A program made the translations under genes and the position numbers. A stretch of DNA of 64,000 bases. Source: Ulota crispa (taxonomy: Eukaryota; Streptophyta; Bryopsida; Orthotrichales; Orthotrichaceae). Below are positions 13,000-25,622 of the stretch, in pieces. Each line of letters opens with the position of its first letter. The first letter of the stretch is position 1. The notes beneath the pieces were generated by a model, which was not told where the DNA came from, made no database searches, and saw nothing but the letters and a program-made list of their open reading frames with translations. The stretch lies in the NCBI GenBank assembly GCA_963920765.1, contig OY987242.1, positions 9,946,789 through 10,010,788 of the forward strand, in the 5' to 3' direction.

Positions 13000-13882
13000 T
13001 TAACCCCTAAATGCTTGAGGGTACTTTTCTCAGTTCAAGAAGGTATTTTGGAAGTTTTTGAACTGGAATTGTGATGTCATTATTGAACATTGACAAAAAA
13101 TTGTAACTGTAGGATTTTGAACTTCAAGGCTTATAGATGGTGTTGTCAAAAAAAATTTAAAAATCACGGGGATATTAAGACATTTGTGATTGAATGTGGA
13201 TGAGTACAAAAAAATTGATTTTTTTTGGAGCTGCCTAATATTTGATTTGTAAATTGGCAACTTTTGAGTACAAAATTGGGAAACAACCACTTATGATGCT
13301 TTAGTACTTTTTTGTTGTTACTTCAAAACTAAACCCTCCCCTTTCAAATCCATGATCACAATTTTGCAAATGAGCCTGCAATGCAATTGTCAAAAAGCTA
13401 CCACCTAAAAAAACAGCTCCAATTATTGACCAAAAACAATTTTGAATGAAAGAATCTGCAACAATGAATGAATTCCAATGTGTATAACAAAAGTATTCCA
13501 AGTGAAATTAGCACAAAATACATTTAGATTTTGCTAGATGATAACATTTTAGTAAAAGGGTCCCACTACCCAAGGTAGAACCCAAGGGAAATCTTCACTG
13601 TATTCTCAACTTGCTCCCATTTTTCCAATGTGGTAGCTTGTCATAGGTCTTTAGTGACACTATTCATTACACTTTTTGATGCACAAGAGACATGCTTACA
13701 ATTTAACTTCCACAAAGAACAATTGAAAAATAGTATGAAGGAAATTAAAAATGACATTGGAACTAACTTCAAACAACAACTTTTCCACACAAAAAAATAA
13801 ATAAATCATAATCTCTTCCTGCGGCAAGGTCTCAAAGTTTCCCGGACACCCAAATTGGGTGCCTCAGGCATTTAGGGTTTAA
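13000..13882. mobile_element. TTAA-type element (883 bp)
   Basis: TTAACCCCTAAATGCTTGAGG and CCTCAGGCATTTAGGGTTTAA form imperfect terminal repeats. It has only short frames and no transposase. Confidence 0.65.
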
Positions 13883-14187
13883 GACAGGGAGGGATGAGGA
13901 ATAGAGGGATCCTGGATCTACCCTGTTTTTTTGCTTGTAACCTGCAATGTGATCATGAGGCTGGCTGTTGAATTTGTAGGGTAGTCATTAGTGAGACCAC
14001 GCCCACTTAATGGTGCTGGTGTTGTAACATTCATATTCTGCTTTCCCTGTTTGGACGCTCTCGAGTGGTATTGGACTATTTGGTGAATCTCTTAATTATT
14101 GAATTTGGACAAACCCTTGCCGCAACAGTTGCATCAGAGTAACAAGCCAAGGTAGAACTTTCGAACTTATTTGACCCACCCTGCTCA

Positions 14188-14700
14188 GCGGCTCAGTTTT
14201 ACTGCACACAAGTCAATGTGGGGTCAGGGCGCAAAAGATCAGGTTTTTTTCATAACAAGAGTAATAAGGTAGGAGGCTCTAATTTGGATAAGGGTTTTAA
14301 TTGTGATCGCTTCTAGAAATGGGTGACACGTTCCTTCAAATATTTATGACAATTGTTGATGGGTTAGGTGGGTTTAGCAAATCCTAACTCATTAGTAATA
14401 GTTACGGATATTTGAAGGAACATGTCACCCATTTATAGAAACAATCACAACTAGAACCTGATCCAAATTAGAGCCTCTTGCCTTAATAACAACTTGCCCC
14501 CTATTTTTTTTGTTATTCAATTGTATCATCCTCTAAGGTCCTAGGCTAAAGTTGGGTCTCTAAATCCAAATATAAGTTCAAAATTCTCAAATTCAATCTC
14601 CCAATGGTAAATATCTAAACCTTCACATTTTTTGGTGGGTGAAAAAAAAAAATCCACCCTGACCCCACACCAACATATGTGTAATAAATTGAGCCCTGCT
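14188..14700. mobile_element. Foldback element (about 510 bp)
   Basis: The arms pair CTCTAATTTGGATAAGGG with CCTGATCCAAATTAGAG and GGGTGACACGTTCCTTCAAA with TTTGAAGGAACATGTCACCC, around a centre near 14370. Outer arms contain GTGGGGTCAGGG and its complement. Relatives are at 18717-19011 and 33801-34216. Confidence 0.7.
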
Positions 14701-14803
14701 TAGCACACCCTTTTTTTTATAATGCAAATAATATCTATATCCTAGATTATTCTTTGCTTGTGAAAGGTTCCCAAAATGCTGTAGCTTGCACCAAAGGAGA
14801 TCA

Positions 14804-15678
14804 TTAACCCTTTAAAACCCACATACATTTTCTCAAGACCTATTAGAAACAAGAGTGGTAAACTTACACGTGTAATTGAATCAAATATAGATTCAATGTA
14901 ACACCTTTCTTATTGCAAAGTATCAAGATTTCAACCAAATCTACCATTAGAGGTGAAGTATTATAATGAATGGGTAAGCTATGGGTGGAAAATCTCTAGT
15001 TTTTCATGCCTAGGTGATTTTGGATGTACATGCTTTATGTAAGTTGTACTTGAGAAGAGCCTTATATCTTTAGAATACAAGATTTTCCACCTTTCTCATA
15101 AGACCAATTTCACACAAAATAGATAAAATTAGCAATCTCAGGATGTAGTTAAGCAGACAAAAATAGTCAAGTTCCCATTTTATTTGCCACCCTAAAAGGA
15201 TCCTACAAGGAATTTGAAAAACGTCATGGAAAATCTGATTGATGAAAAAAATTAAGAATTGCCCTTAAATGTAGGATAGAAAATTTTAGAGATGAAATGA
15301 CAACACCATTTCAAAAGATTTTCAAAAATTGCAATTATATTGTTGCTCCTATTGTACAAAGAAACAACTTGAGAGTATCTTTTAAGCAATTTGAATTTTT
15401 TTAGGGCTGCGCAATTCAAACATTGCTTTTTTTTATATATTTGATGTATTTTATTGTTTCTTTGATCAATCTTTAACAAACAAGAAAAAGCATACATATT
15501 AAGGCAATATAGTATAAACACCATTATTTGTCCACTCACATACCAAATTTCATTATTGTCTTTTCAATTGGATGCAAAATTCTTGTGATCAAGTGCATTC
15601 TTCAAGACCAAATTCCAAATTTTTGAGCAATTTTATTTTGTAGGCCAAAAATTATGGTTGCGTGGCCTAAAAGGTTAA
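14804..15678. mobile_element. TTAA-type element (875 bp), diverged ends
   Basis: Left end TTAACCCTTTAAAACCCA, right end TGGCCTAAAAGGTTAA. TTAA is intact at both ends though the inner repeat has decayed. Confidence 0.55.
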
Positions 15679-16837
15679 AGGCTGCTTTACACTGGAAGTC
15701 AAGGTCATGAAAATTCGAAACCATTCCAACTATATTTTCAATCCAAATGACTTCATGAATGAATCCAAGCACCTGTTACAATAAGAGTGTAACAAGGGCC
15801 AATCCCCTTGTATGTAAAAGCCTTGAGGTTAAAAAGTTGAGGCCATTAGTGCAAACCACAAATTTCAAGAGAAAAGGGATAAAAAAAAAGGGACCAAATA
15901 GAGTCATTGATATTTTTATTCCATCCTATGGTGTTGACTATCTCCCAATAATGTTTTTATTCAAATAAAGTCAAGTTGATTGAACTTGACAATTGCTTGA
16001 GGCCGAGAATTAGCGTCTTCTTTTGGAGGATCCAATTTCTAAGGTTGAGGTTGAGTTAGGTATGTATTTTTTACATATTAAAATGCATTCTAGAAGTTTG
16101 GCCTTGATTCCTCCTACAATGGTCTTGGAACTGAATTTAGAAATTCAACCAATACAAGGCTAGCATTGGGAGTGTCAAAGGCTCCAAACCAACCTCAACT
16201 CCTAGTGAAAAGCTTTCCTAAATCTCATGTTAGAGTTAATGGCTTTGACAATGTGTTTGTGGATTGAGAGTGAAGAAGTTTCATATTTTAGCAAACGAGG
16301 GTAAAATGATTAAATTGGCCTTTATTTTGGAGTTGGTAAATTTTTTCTCTTATAGGGTTTCCAATCACATCTGGGCCTTTGAATCCAAAACAATTCCAAA
16401 ATTTCCAAATTCAATCTCTTGATGGTAAATCTCTAAGCTCTTACAATTTATGGCATTTGAAAAAGCAAGTCTTTTTCAGTCTAGCTCCACAAACACATTG
16501 CCATAAGAATAAAGTCCAAATATTTAGTGTTCCCTTGCACCAAACATCCAAAATACAACTACTCCCTTCTTGATACATCTTTTGTTTGATAACTTGTGCT
16601 AGACAAAGCACTCCCAATGTGATACTCAAATTTAGATAAATACATAGAGCTTTTGCAAAGCATGATTTAAGTGAATTGGAGCATAATTAAGAGACACAAA
16701 GTCTTACGTTGTGAAAAATGTGAGCAACCATTTTAGTTTAGAACCACAAGTAGATACCTATCATAGGTCGTAGTAATTGGGATTTTAGAAGATTGCAATG
16801 ATCGACATCAAGCAATACAATAAGAAGGAAGGTGCTT
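15679..16837. other. Intergenic stretch without a recognised gene
   Basis: AT-rich; a segment near 16380-16450 resembles part of the foldback family at 14188-14700. Only short frames occur. Confidence 0.4.
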
Positions 16838-17036
16838 TTGACTATGGCTTAGTGGTTTTGGCCTTGGCACAGTAATGAGGTGATCATAAATTCAAATCTT
16901 GATGTTGGGGAGTGTATACCATCATAATACATCCATGTGATCCAACTATGGTGGGGATCAATTGACCTCTTCATCACGTGGGGATTTGAGAATTATTGTT
17001 TGAAGCTTGAATAGTTGAATCGTTCCCAACCAACGC
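16838..17036 (+). repeat. Probable tRNA-derived SINE
   Basis: A box-A-like TGGCTTAGTGG (16845-16855) is followed about 40 nt later by a degenerate box-B-like AATTCAAATCT (16889-16899). That is the spacing of a tRNA-type Pol III promoter, followed by a non-tRNA tail. The boundaries are approximate, and no second copy was found here to confirm it. Confidence 0.45.
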
Positions 17037-17065
17037 TTCATTCATGTTAGTATTTCAAAAATGAG

Positions 17066-17299
17066 TTAACCCTTAAACGACCTAAAGGCCTTTTGCGACT
17101 AGTACAATATGAGGTATTTTTCTTGTATTTGGAATGGATCCACACCTCTGCTACATTTGAGACCAACAAAGAAATTGGAGAATAGATCAATGCAGTTCTA
17201 GTAAGCTACTTGAGATCCCAAATTACAATTTTTTATTGGTAACAAATGACAATTATATGACAGCATATATACTATGCCCTATGATTGTTTAAGAGTTAA
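17066..17299. mobile_element. Short TTAA-flanked MITE (234 bp)
   Basis: Left TTAACCCTTAAACGACC, right TTGTTTAAGAGTTAA. The interior block TTCTTGTATTTGGAATG is shared with 52592-52828 and, inverted, with 6948-7172. Confidence 0.8.
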
Positions 17300-17804
17300 C
17301 CTTGCATAATGGTAGGATTGTCATGAATTAGTTTGAAAGTTTCAGATATGAACAAGGGGTGGTTTGGGATATTTTCAGATATTAGAGGCATTTAGAAAAT
17401 TGTCCCCCTCCCGCCCAAAAGGAAAATAAGTGAGTACCCGAAACCGTATTGATGAGTATTTTCACATAGAGACAAAGAGGGAGCGAGCACATGGACGTTG
17501 TGACAATGTACAGTAGGTTACCAGTAGAATCCATGATGGGGGAAGGGGGGCAAACATGCACTGCCCGTATTATACATAATTGGGGGGTTTTGGAAATGGT
17601 CACTGATTAGGAGAAAAGGAGAGCATCTGCCAGTTCTAATAAATACGGCCCATTCATGGCGTGGCCAACAAGTGAGCAATAGCAAGCAAACTGAAAATGA
17701 CAACATGCAATCCAAGATTAAGACGCTCCGGGCAGGCTGCCATGTTGGATTGGTCAGACTAACCCCCACCCCCTCTCGGCAATTTCACTCTCTTGGCTAC
17801 ACTA

Positions 17805-18707
17805 CACTAATAATGGTATTTAGTGTTATGTTACCAATAGTGTTACCTACATTTGTACTTCATTCATTTTAAATCTCAACTAGTTTGCATTTATAATTGT
17901 TTTTTTGTTGTGCACACTCCTATTTGTTGTCTTCTCTCCTTGTCCTGAATCGCTTGTAGTTTACTCAACCTTTATGCTTGCAATCCAAGTTGTGCCTCTC
18001 TCTCCTTCTAGCTTGCTTCAGTTGCATTGCTCCCCTTATGACTTTGCCTTTGTTGTGCTGCTTTGGAAGGTTGACCTTTGTTTTGTCTCTTGCACGCCTA
18101 TTATTCCATGCTGCTCTATTTGCCTGCCTTGCATTGCTCACATTGCCAGAGAGCCACAATGTTCAGTAGGTGATTTTTCTCTTGGATTTTTTCAATTTTA
18201 GTGTGTTCCTTCCAATCTTCAAGGGTGCAGTGCATTTATTTAAACAAATTTAGAATGTAAATACAATCCCTCGCTTTCCATGGGCTGTGACCCTCCTCAT
18301 GCAATCAACATGGGAAGATACCCATTGCTTCTTCACCAATTGCTTATTTCTCAAGTTCCTTGCTTTACCCAAAAAAAGCCATTGTTTTTTGTCAATGCCA
18401 CTTCAATAACTAGGATTTTGGATACAAATATGGGAATTTGTGTGAGTTGTCCATATATTAACTCATAAACTTAATTCATAATTTTTATTATTGTAATAAA
18501 AATGAACCGATTTCTTACACTAAATATAAACTTGATATTTTTTTCCAAAAATTATTATAATTGACAAATAGTGTATATGTGGACATTTAGTGTTGGTAAT
18601 AGTAAGAGAATTGTTGACATTTAGTGTTGATAACGTTAAGAGAATAGATAAAATTTAGTGTTGGGGTTTGTAATTAGTGTTGCCAACACTAAATACCATT
18701 ATTAGTG
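17805..18707. mobile_element. CACTA-like non-autonomous element (903 bp)
   Basis: The terminal inverted repeats CACTAATAATGGTATTTAGT and its complement at 18688-18707 are perfect over at least 20 nt, flanked by TA. Subterminal TTTAGTGTTG motifs are repeated at the right end, a CACTA trait. The interior frames have no domain. Confidence 0.7.
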
Positions 18708-18716
18708 TACTGAATT

Positions 18717-19011
18717 TGGGCTCGATTTATTGCAAATACGTCAATGTGGATCCAGGGTAGAAAAGCTCTAATTTTTCCCCAGCTATAAAATGTAAGAGTG
18801 TAGATATTTATCGTCAGTAGATTGAGTGAGGGAATTTTGAACTCACATTTGGATTCAGAGATCCTGATTTACTGTAAGACCGCGGTGGAGGATACAATTG
18901 ACCAACGCTAAAATAGAAAATCAGATGGTTACTTTTACTCTTATTTTGTAAAAACAAATCTGAGTTACTTAACCCTGGTCCCACTTCGACATGTGTGCAG
19001 TAAACCGACTC
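18717..19011. mobile_element. Relative of the 14188/33801 foldback family
   Basis: CTCGATTTATTGCAAATACG at the left and a complementary ATGTGTGCAGTAAACCGA at the right. The interior resembles 33801-34216 (GATTCAGAGATCCTG, TTACTTTTACTCTTATTT). Confidence 0.55.
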
Positions 19012-19980
19012 CTGTATATGGATTTCTCTTTCTCAGTTCTCTTTCTTTGGGTTCTTGCCTGCAACTGGTTCTCAGCTCTCACCCCCATCATTCAAAAAGA
19101 TCCTTTCATAGGCGAGAATGGACTTTTGTTTTTAATTTCTGGTGTTTTTATAGTACCCAATTTGATTTACATTAGTGCACGAAAAAGTGCCACCGAATAA
19201 TCCGGTACACAGCCATGCTTAAAAGTGGCTAACGTAAGGAAATCAATACAGCATTAGGGATACTACTATAAATGGCAGGATGTACTGTACAGCACTTGGG
19301 GGGAAGATGTCTCGTACCGTACAATACGGTATGGACAGCTTGTAAATACGCTGTACGTAGTGGTGCTGGGAGCCTCATGGAGTCAAGGGACTAGGGCAGA
19401 CCTTGGATTAGAAAGGAAGATTGAAGCTCAGCATCCTAATGGGAAAATTGATTATGATGTAACTTGCCGCGTATGGGCAGGGCAGGGCTGGGCAGGGCAG
19501 GGCAGGACATTTCTGAACGTCTCAAGTGACTACCACTCTGACTCCTACAGCGAGGAGCTTGTGACCTGCTGCTCCAGTCACCACAGTACCGTCGTGCCTG
19601 TCACGCTTGTCAGAGGCTGCAGGCGTAAAGGGCTCTGGGGTGTGACCGCCCCTGCCCAGTTTGCTCAGTCTGCCCAGCCTGCCCCCCTGCCCAGCCTGCC
19701 CCTCCTGCCTTGCCTGCCCAACAAAACTATTCCGCGATGTACAGATTTATTATTCCTTCTACTGTCCGCTTTGCCAGTATTTGCTGGCACCCTGGCTCCT
19801 GCGCTCCCTATTTCCGTGCTCCTAGTCTCCAATCGTCATGCTTACGTGGCGCGCCAGCTCAGAAAATTCAGGGTTTTTAAAGAAACGCTTATTCAAGTGG
19901 ACTTTATAGACGATGGCATAAAATCACAAATTAATTATAAATATAAGAGGCATGTTTTGAGTATGTTATCGTGTTACTTC
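19012..19980. other. GC-rich stretch with complementary GGGCA/TGCCC blocks
   Basis: GC rises sharply between about 19300 and 19870. A GGGCA repeat (19476-19507) and a TGCCC-rich block (19653-19720) are complementary and could pair. The 222-residue open frame here starts with GTG, lacks an early ATG and runs into the next transposon, so I do not call a gene. Confidence 0.45.
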
Positions 19981-20230
19981 TTAACCTCTGAGCGCCCCAG
20001 CGACTACTATGTGGTCGCTCAGTTTTGAAAAATGTCCATGTTTGACTTTTATTTTCTTCTTAATGGTAAAGTCAAAGGACTTGTACTTTTTCATGTATCT
20101 TTAGGTATGTGTCTACTACCACTCCAAAAAAAATTCAAGCTATTTGACTTTACTTATGTAATATTTTTATTGGACTAAGTACATAAGGGTATGGATTTGA
20201 GTGAATATGGCCTGAGCGCTCAGGGGTTAA
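19981..20230. mobile_element. TTAA-flanked MITE (250 bp), shares its right TTAA
   Basis: Left TTAACCTCTGAGCGCCCCAG, right GAGCGCTCAGGGGTTAA, same tips as 8754-8989 and 9082-9319 but a different interior. The last TTAA (20227-20230) begins the next element. Confidence 0.82.
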
Positions 20231-20608
20231 CCCCTAAATGTAAAGGCGGATGTTTTTTGTCATTTGGCTGTGCTTAAACATTCAGCAAGACAGAAAAAAA
20301 TTGTTTTTCATTTGTTTTTTTCTCAAAAGCGATCGTAAACACATTAGACATCATGTAAGGCAAAAAATTACCTCATTAGATGCACTCATATTTTTAGTTA
20401 ACCCAAATTGTGAGAAGATTCATAGACACAGTGTTAGGTCATGTGTTGCCCTTCTTACAATTTCCATGAGAACACCATGCATTGTTGACTTTTACAACTT
20501 TTGGAAATAATATTATAATGGTTGGGCAGTTGCTACACCAATGTATACACACTCTAGAGCACTGTAGAGGGGCTAGTCACAATGACTAGCAAGTTATTTA
20601 AGGGTTAA
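20227..20608. mobile_element. TTAA-flanked element (382 bp)
   Basis: Left TTAACCCCTAAATGTAAAGG, right TATTTAAGGGTTAA. It is related to 12425-12788, and a decayed third copy follows at about 20690-20950. Confidence 0.75.
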
Positions 20609-20689
20609 ACTAAAAAAAGGGTTGCTCCCCAATTGCAAAGATAATACATAGTGCTTGCATGTGTGAGAAGTGCTCCCAATGAGGTGTTC

Positions 20690-20950
20690 TTTCTTTTTTA
20701 AATGCATGGTCCCTCATGGAAGGCAAAAAACAACCTCATGTGAATGCACTCAGACTTTTAGGTAACTCAAATTGTGAGAAGAATTCACAAATATGGTGTT
20801 AGGTCCGATAATGTCTTTCTAGCATTTTTCATGAAAACAACATGCAATGTTAATTTATGCAAATTTTAGAAACATAATGGGTGGACACTAGCCACATCGT
20901 TGTAGCGCTTCATTAGAAGACAGACACGGTTGATAGCCCGGCATTTAAAG
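20690..20950. mobile_element. Decayed copy of the 20227-20608 family
   Basis: It shares ATTGTGAGAAG, a GTTAATTTATGCAAATTTTA block and a GCATTTAAAG right end with the two better copies. The termini are not definable. Confidence 0.45.
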
Positions 20951-22133
20951 CTTATGGGTACCAAAGGTTTTGTAAGAACACCAAGTTGTTAGTGTGTAAT
21001 AGTTGAAAACAAGTAACAAACAATAGTCAATTTAGATTTGAGCTTTTCAATGAAGGTCAACACCAATACTTGGCTTTACAAGAAGTGAGCAATGACCAAT
21101 ACCGTTAATTGATGATGAAAGTAATTCCGATGGTTGTTGGCAAGTGAAAAGTAAAAGCCTTGTTTCTCTACCAAATATCAAATTTTGGTATTAAAAGCTT
21201 TTTTCCTAATACCAAAGGCCTTATTCAGATATCAACACTGGCTGTTTTGTACTTTACATTGACCACTCAACAAAGGCTCATACTAACAATTGGCGTCAAA
21301 CAAAAGTTGATGCCTAGAGTTGTCATTGGGCAACAAAGGCATGAACAATATAAAGCGTATCAATAATGTGAAGGGTGTTAAAGTTTTGCAGAATATGCCC
21401 AACATTTGTAATTGTTTTGTGATTTTGTGTCCTATTTTATAAATTCCCTAAAATCTATTATAACTATATTACATGTATGGTACTTGTATATATTGTAGAT
21501 TTAATATTACTTTTGGGAAGAAATCTATGACCATTTTATTTCACGATTTTCCATTCGCTAGCAAGGAATTGAATTATTTGCAAAGGTCCATATTCTTAAA
21601 TCTCTATCTTCAAAAAAGGAAAGAAAAGAAAAATCTAGAAAGGCCTGTGGATGTTTTATTCTATTGTAGTTGCCATGAGTCTGCATTCTTCAACCTTTTC
21701 CCGGCACCAAGCCTAAAGATGAAGAATCCAGATTCATTTTAATTACTATGACTTAAGATTGCAAACATCCACGCTTATTTCATTCAATATTATTGCTGAT
21801 ACCATTTACGTATTATTGCAACTTGGTTGTGGTAACGAGTTATATAAGTGTACTTTTGAAATAAAACAAATTCAAAGTAAGGTCAACATGACAAAAGTTG
21901 GTAAGAATGATCACATAAAAAGTTATTAGGAGTTGAGGAAAAGTCTCCAGTTATGGGCATTTGCCGGTTAAAATGTATGGAACAATTTTTTTAACAAACT
22001 TTTGTCAAAAGATTATTAGAAGTTGCAAATCACCCCCTTTGTTTCATTTTCTCGAGCACCTTTACTACAGACCTCAAACTAAATCAAACACATCAGACTC
22101 ATAATGCAAAACATTTTTCTAATTACAAACATC
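20951..22133. other. Intergenic stretch without a recognised feature
   Basis: AT-rich, with short frames up to 89 residues, none with a domain or splice context I can support. Confidence 0.4.
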
Positions 22134-23071
22134 TTAACACCTAAAGTCCTGAACACTATTTTTTGGCAACATAGCAATTTTAGGCAGCTCACTACCAATG
22201 GGATTTCCATTTTTTTCTTTGAAATTTTCACACATGATGCGTTCAAGGAGTACCTTCAAGGCCCAACAATTTCCATAACTTTTGACTTCATGATTCAAAA
22301 GTTATTGCATAACATGTAGTTTTTTTTACTAGGCAGGCAGCCTGGGCAGCTCACAAAAACTTTTTCAAAAATCACATTTTTTGAATTTTGTTTCTTAAAA
22401 TTGGTTCTTTAGAATTATATATATTTGGGAGGCTTTGAATCATTCCATTTTGATCAATGAGATGAAAGCTGTGAGGAAATTTTGTTTGCAGGCAGTTATG
22501 GATTCTCTACTCTAAAATAAACTTTGAAGTCCACTAATTTACTCAATTTTCAATAATTTTGTAAAAAAATAAAACAAAAAGATGTAGATTGTTAATTACA
22601 ACATTACAACCATTGGGATTGGAATTTTTCATTTCCATAATTAAGTTCTTAACAATTTAATGGTTTGAATCATTCTCTACTTCTTTTTACTTACTATTTT
22701 TTTCCATATGTTTTACAATTCCAAATGATTTGAAAATTTTCAAGTTTGTACCCAACTTGCTTTGAAGAATAAATCCAGAAAACCACAAGCATTTTGGAGT
22801 TTTCTTCATACAAATATGACCTTGTGAAATGCAGATGCCTCGATTTTTGCAGAGACAAAAATTGGCTTTTTGTCAATGCAATTCAAATATCTAACAGTCT
22901 ACATGGTAAAAACTTATAATTTTTTTTCACATCTTTTGATTCTAGTGTAGTACAAGATCTTATGGTTACATTTGTCAAAAAAAAAAAAATCTAAAACTTG
23001 GCACTTGTCCTAGAGATGGCAGTTTTGAAGCGGTTTTGATGAAAAATTGAGCTTAGTACTTTAGGGGTTAA
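22134..23071. mobile_element. TTAA-flanked element (938 bp)
   Basis: Left TTAACACCTAAAGTCCTGA, right AGTACTTTAGGGGTTAA. It shares the AGTTATTGCATAACATGT and GGCAGCCTGGGCAGCTCAC region with 28375-29284. Confidence 0.75.
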
Positions 23072-23146
23072 ATTATGTGCATCCTTTCAAATACATCTGG
23101 TTGAATACATGAATTAAAAACTTAAAACTAAATCCAAATATTGTAT

Positions 23147-24055
23147 TACAACCCCTAAAGCCATGTTTGTCCCCTCAGGGGACAAATGGGATTTTGGGTA
23201 GGTATCTACGGCCTCAATTTTTGTCCTAGTTTTTTTATACTTTTTTTGGAGACAAAAAAACACATTAGCTTTTGGGCAATATAACGTTTATTCCAATATA
23301 AGCTTGGGAGCAAAAGTTATGCCCAGATAAGCAAAAAGTTATGGAGATTAGGCAGCAAAAAAAATCACAAAAACTTGAATTATTTATTTATTTATTTTTT
23401 CTCATAGGCTATAGTTTTTTCTACATTTGAAGCTTTGATCCATTCCATTTGGACTAGTTATGGGAAAGTTATGGACAATCATGATTTTTGGGCAATTCAA
23501 ACATCTTCTTGAAAAAATAACTTATGAACCTCATTTTGAATGTGAGTTTAATATTTTTCCAAAAAAAAACTATTGGAAAGGGTGAAGTTTACTTTTTAGA
23601 ACAATCTCACCATTGGGATTATTGTATTTCAATTCCATTGCATGGTTATTAACAATTTAACTTTTGGTTCAATCTCATACCTTCTTCTATCTAATGTTTT
23701 TTTTAAGAGTGCAAATTCAATATTTTTTGTTTTTATTTTTTTCAAAGATTCTCAACTCGGTTGTCCACCATAAGAAAATAAACCCCAAAACTTTGTGGTG
23801 CAAAAACTTTAAGTTAAAAAAGTTTAAAGTCAAATAATCTAATCATGCAAGGTGCAAAAATGTATTTTTTTCACACTTGAAACACAAATATCGTACAATT
23901 TGTGCGATCAAAATTTATGGCTTTTTGTGTACACATTCTCATACAAATGTAGTACTAGATCTTACGGTTAGATACACAACAAAACCAATTTTCAAACTTT
24001 TTCACTCTTTGCTCTGAGTATCTCTTGACAAAATAAAGGCCCCGGGGCTTTCTGT
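23147..24055. mobile_element. TTAA-type element with eroded ends
   Basis: A left end like CAACCCCTAAAGCCATG followed by TGTCCCCTCAGGGGACAAAT resembles the ends of the 7169-7901 family. The right end (CCCCGGGGCTTTCTGTAAAA) is badly eroded. Confidence 0.45.
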
Positions 24056-24562
24056 AAAAAATTAAAAATCAAGTTGAAAATACTAATTTGATAACGAATC
24101 CATATTTTATAAATCAAATTTCAGGTGGAAATATAAACAAAACACAGAAAACCGGTAGTCATTGCCAATGACAGCCACTAAATCTATTATTATATGAATT
24201 TAGAGTTAGTACAGATTTTAGTTTTATAGTAGGAAGTATTTTATATTCCAGTACACTCCTAAATCAAAGAATTCCAAATCCTCATTGATGGAATTATTTG
24301 ACTCCATGGGTTTAGACTTAATTGGTTCAAATTTAAGTCAAAGTGTACTGCATCTGCATATGAATTTGAATTTCAAAATTTTCAATTAGAATATACTTTT
24401 TTTTGGAGATACGGATTTCATATAGAAATACCACCAGATATAACCAGAATTAAATTTTGGCTTATGATGGACAATGGCACAAAATGCAAAGCACAATAAG
24501 AATGATAAATTTAATATAAAGAATTACATGCACATAAACACATGCATATATGCATATATGCG

Positions 24563-24567
<5 letters not shown>

Positions 24568-24601
<34 letters not shown>

Positions 24602-24618
24602 ATATATATATATATATA
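24568..24618. repeat. (TA)n microsatellite
   Basis: An almost pure TA run preceded by ATGCGCGCGCAT; the TA-target MITE at 24619 is inserted at its right end. Confidence 0.9.
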
Positions 24619-24949
24619 GGGAATTGCTAACGCCACACCCCTATAAACAAGTATTTTGCAACATTATCACTTTTTGAAAGAAAGAAAAATAAACATAATT
24701 TTTTTTGAACTTTTATTGCACCATTACTAGATTTTTGATAAATTTTTGCTTTAAATATTTCAAACGTCCTATATTTTTAGGTCAAATTTAAGCACACCTA
24801 TTTTTTTGGAGTATAGACTTAGAATGATCACGGTGAAACAAATCTTTTAATCTAAATTTAAAAAATCAACATTCAACTCTCATAGTTCATGCTCAAAGCA
24901 CACCTTGGGGTATGGCATTAGCAATTGTGGGTGTGGCTTAGCAACTCCC
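24619..24949. mobile_element. TA-flanked MITE, GGGAATTGCTAA family (331 bp)
   Basis: GGGAATTGCTAACGCCACACC at left and a complementary GGTGTGGCTTAGCAACTCCC-type right end, with TA on both sides. Siblings are at 26417-26823 and 46914-47292. Subterminal copies of the GCTAATGCCA motif occur. Confidence 0.75.
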
Positions 24950-25041
24950 TATGTATATATATAAATATATATATATATATATACATACATATATACATAT
25001 ATACATATATACATACATATATACATATATACATACATATA

Positions 25042-25075
<34 letters not shown>

Positions 25076-25621
25076 CATACATACATAGATACATAGATAT
25101 ATATATACATAGATACATATATACATAGATACATAGATACATATATACATATATACATATATACATATATACATATATCCATATATACATATATACATAT
25201 ATGCATATATACATATATACATATATGCATATATACATATATACATATATACATATATACATATATACATATATACATATATACATATATACATATATAC
25301 ATATATACATATATACATATATACATATATACATATATACATATATACATATATACATATATACATATATACATATATCCATATATGCATATATACATAT
25401 ATGCATATATGCATATATACATATATGCATAGATACATATATACATATATACATATATACATATATACATATATACATATATACATATATACATATATAC
25501 ATATATACATATATACATATATACATATATACATATATACATATATACATTATTACATATATACATATATACATATATACATTATTACATATATACATAT
25601 ATAACATATATACATATATAT
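24950..25621. repeat. TACATA/TATACA satellite, about 670 bp
   Basis: A hexamer-based simple repeat (ATATAC with ATACAT, ATAGAT and ATGCAT variants). It creates long repetitive open frames on both strands (Tyr/Ile/Met/Cys or Ile/Tyr/Thr/His only), which are not genes. Confidence 0.95.
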
Positions 25622-25622
25622 A

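Noticed and set aside
19360..20028. 222-residue open frame
   Set aside because: It starts with GTG, has no early ATG and runs into the TTAA MITE at 19981; low-complexity Pro/Leu sequence.
24950..25621. CRISPR-like or tandem repeat array
   Set aside because: Hexamer microsatellite without repeat-spacer structure, in a plant nuclear genome.
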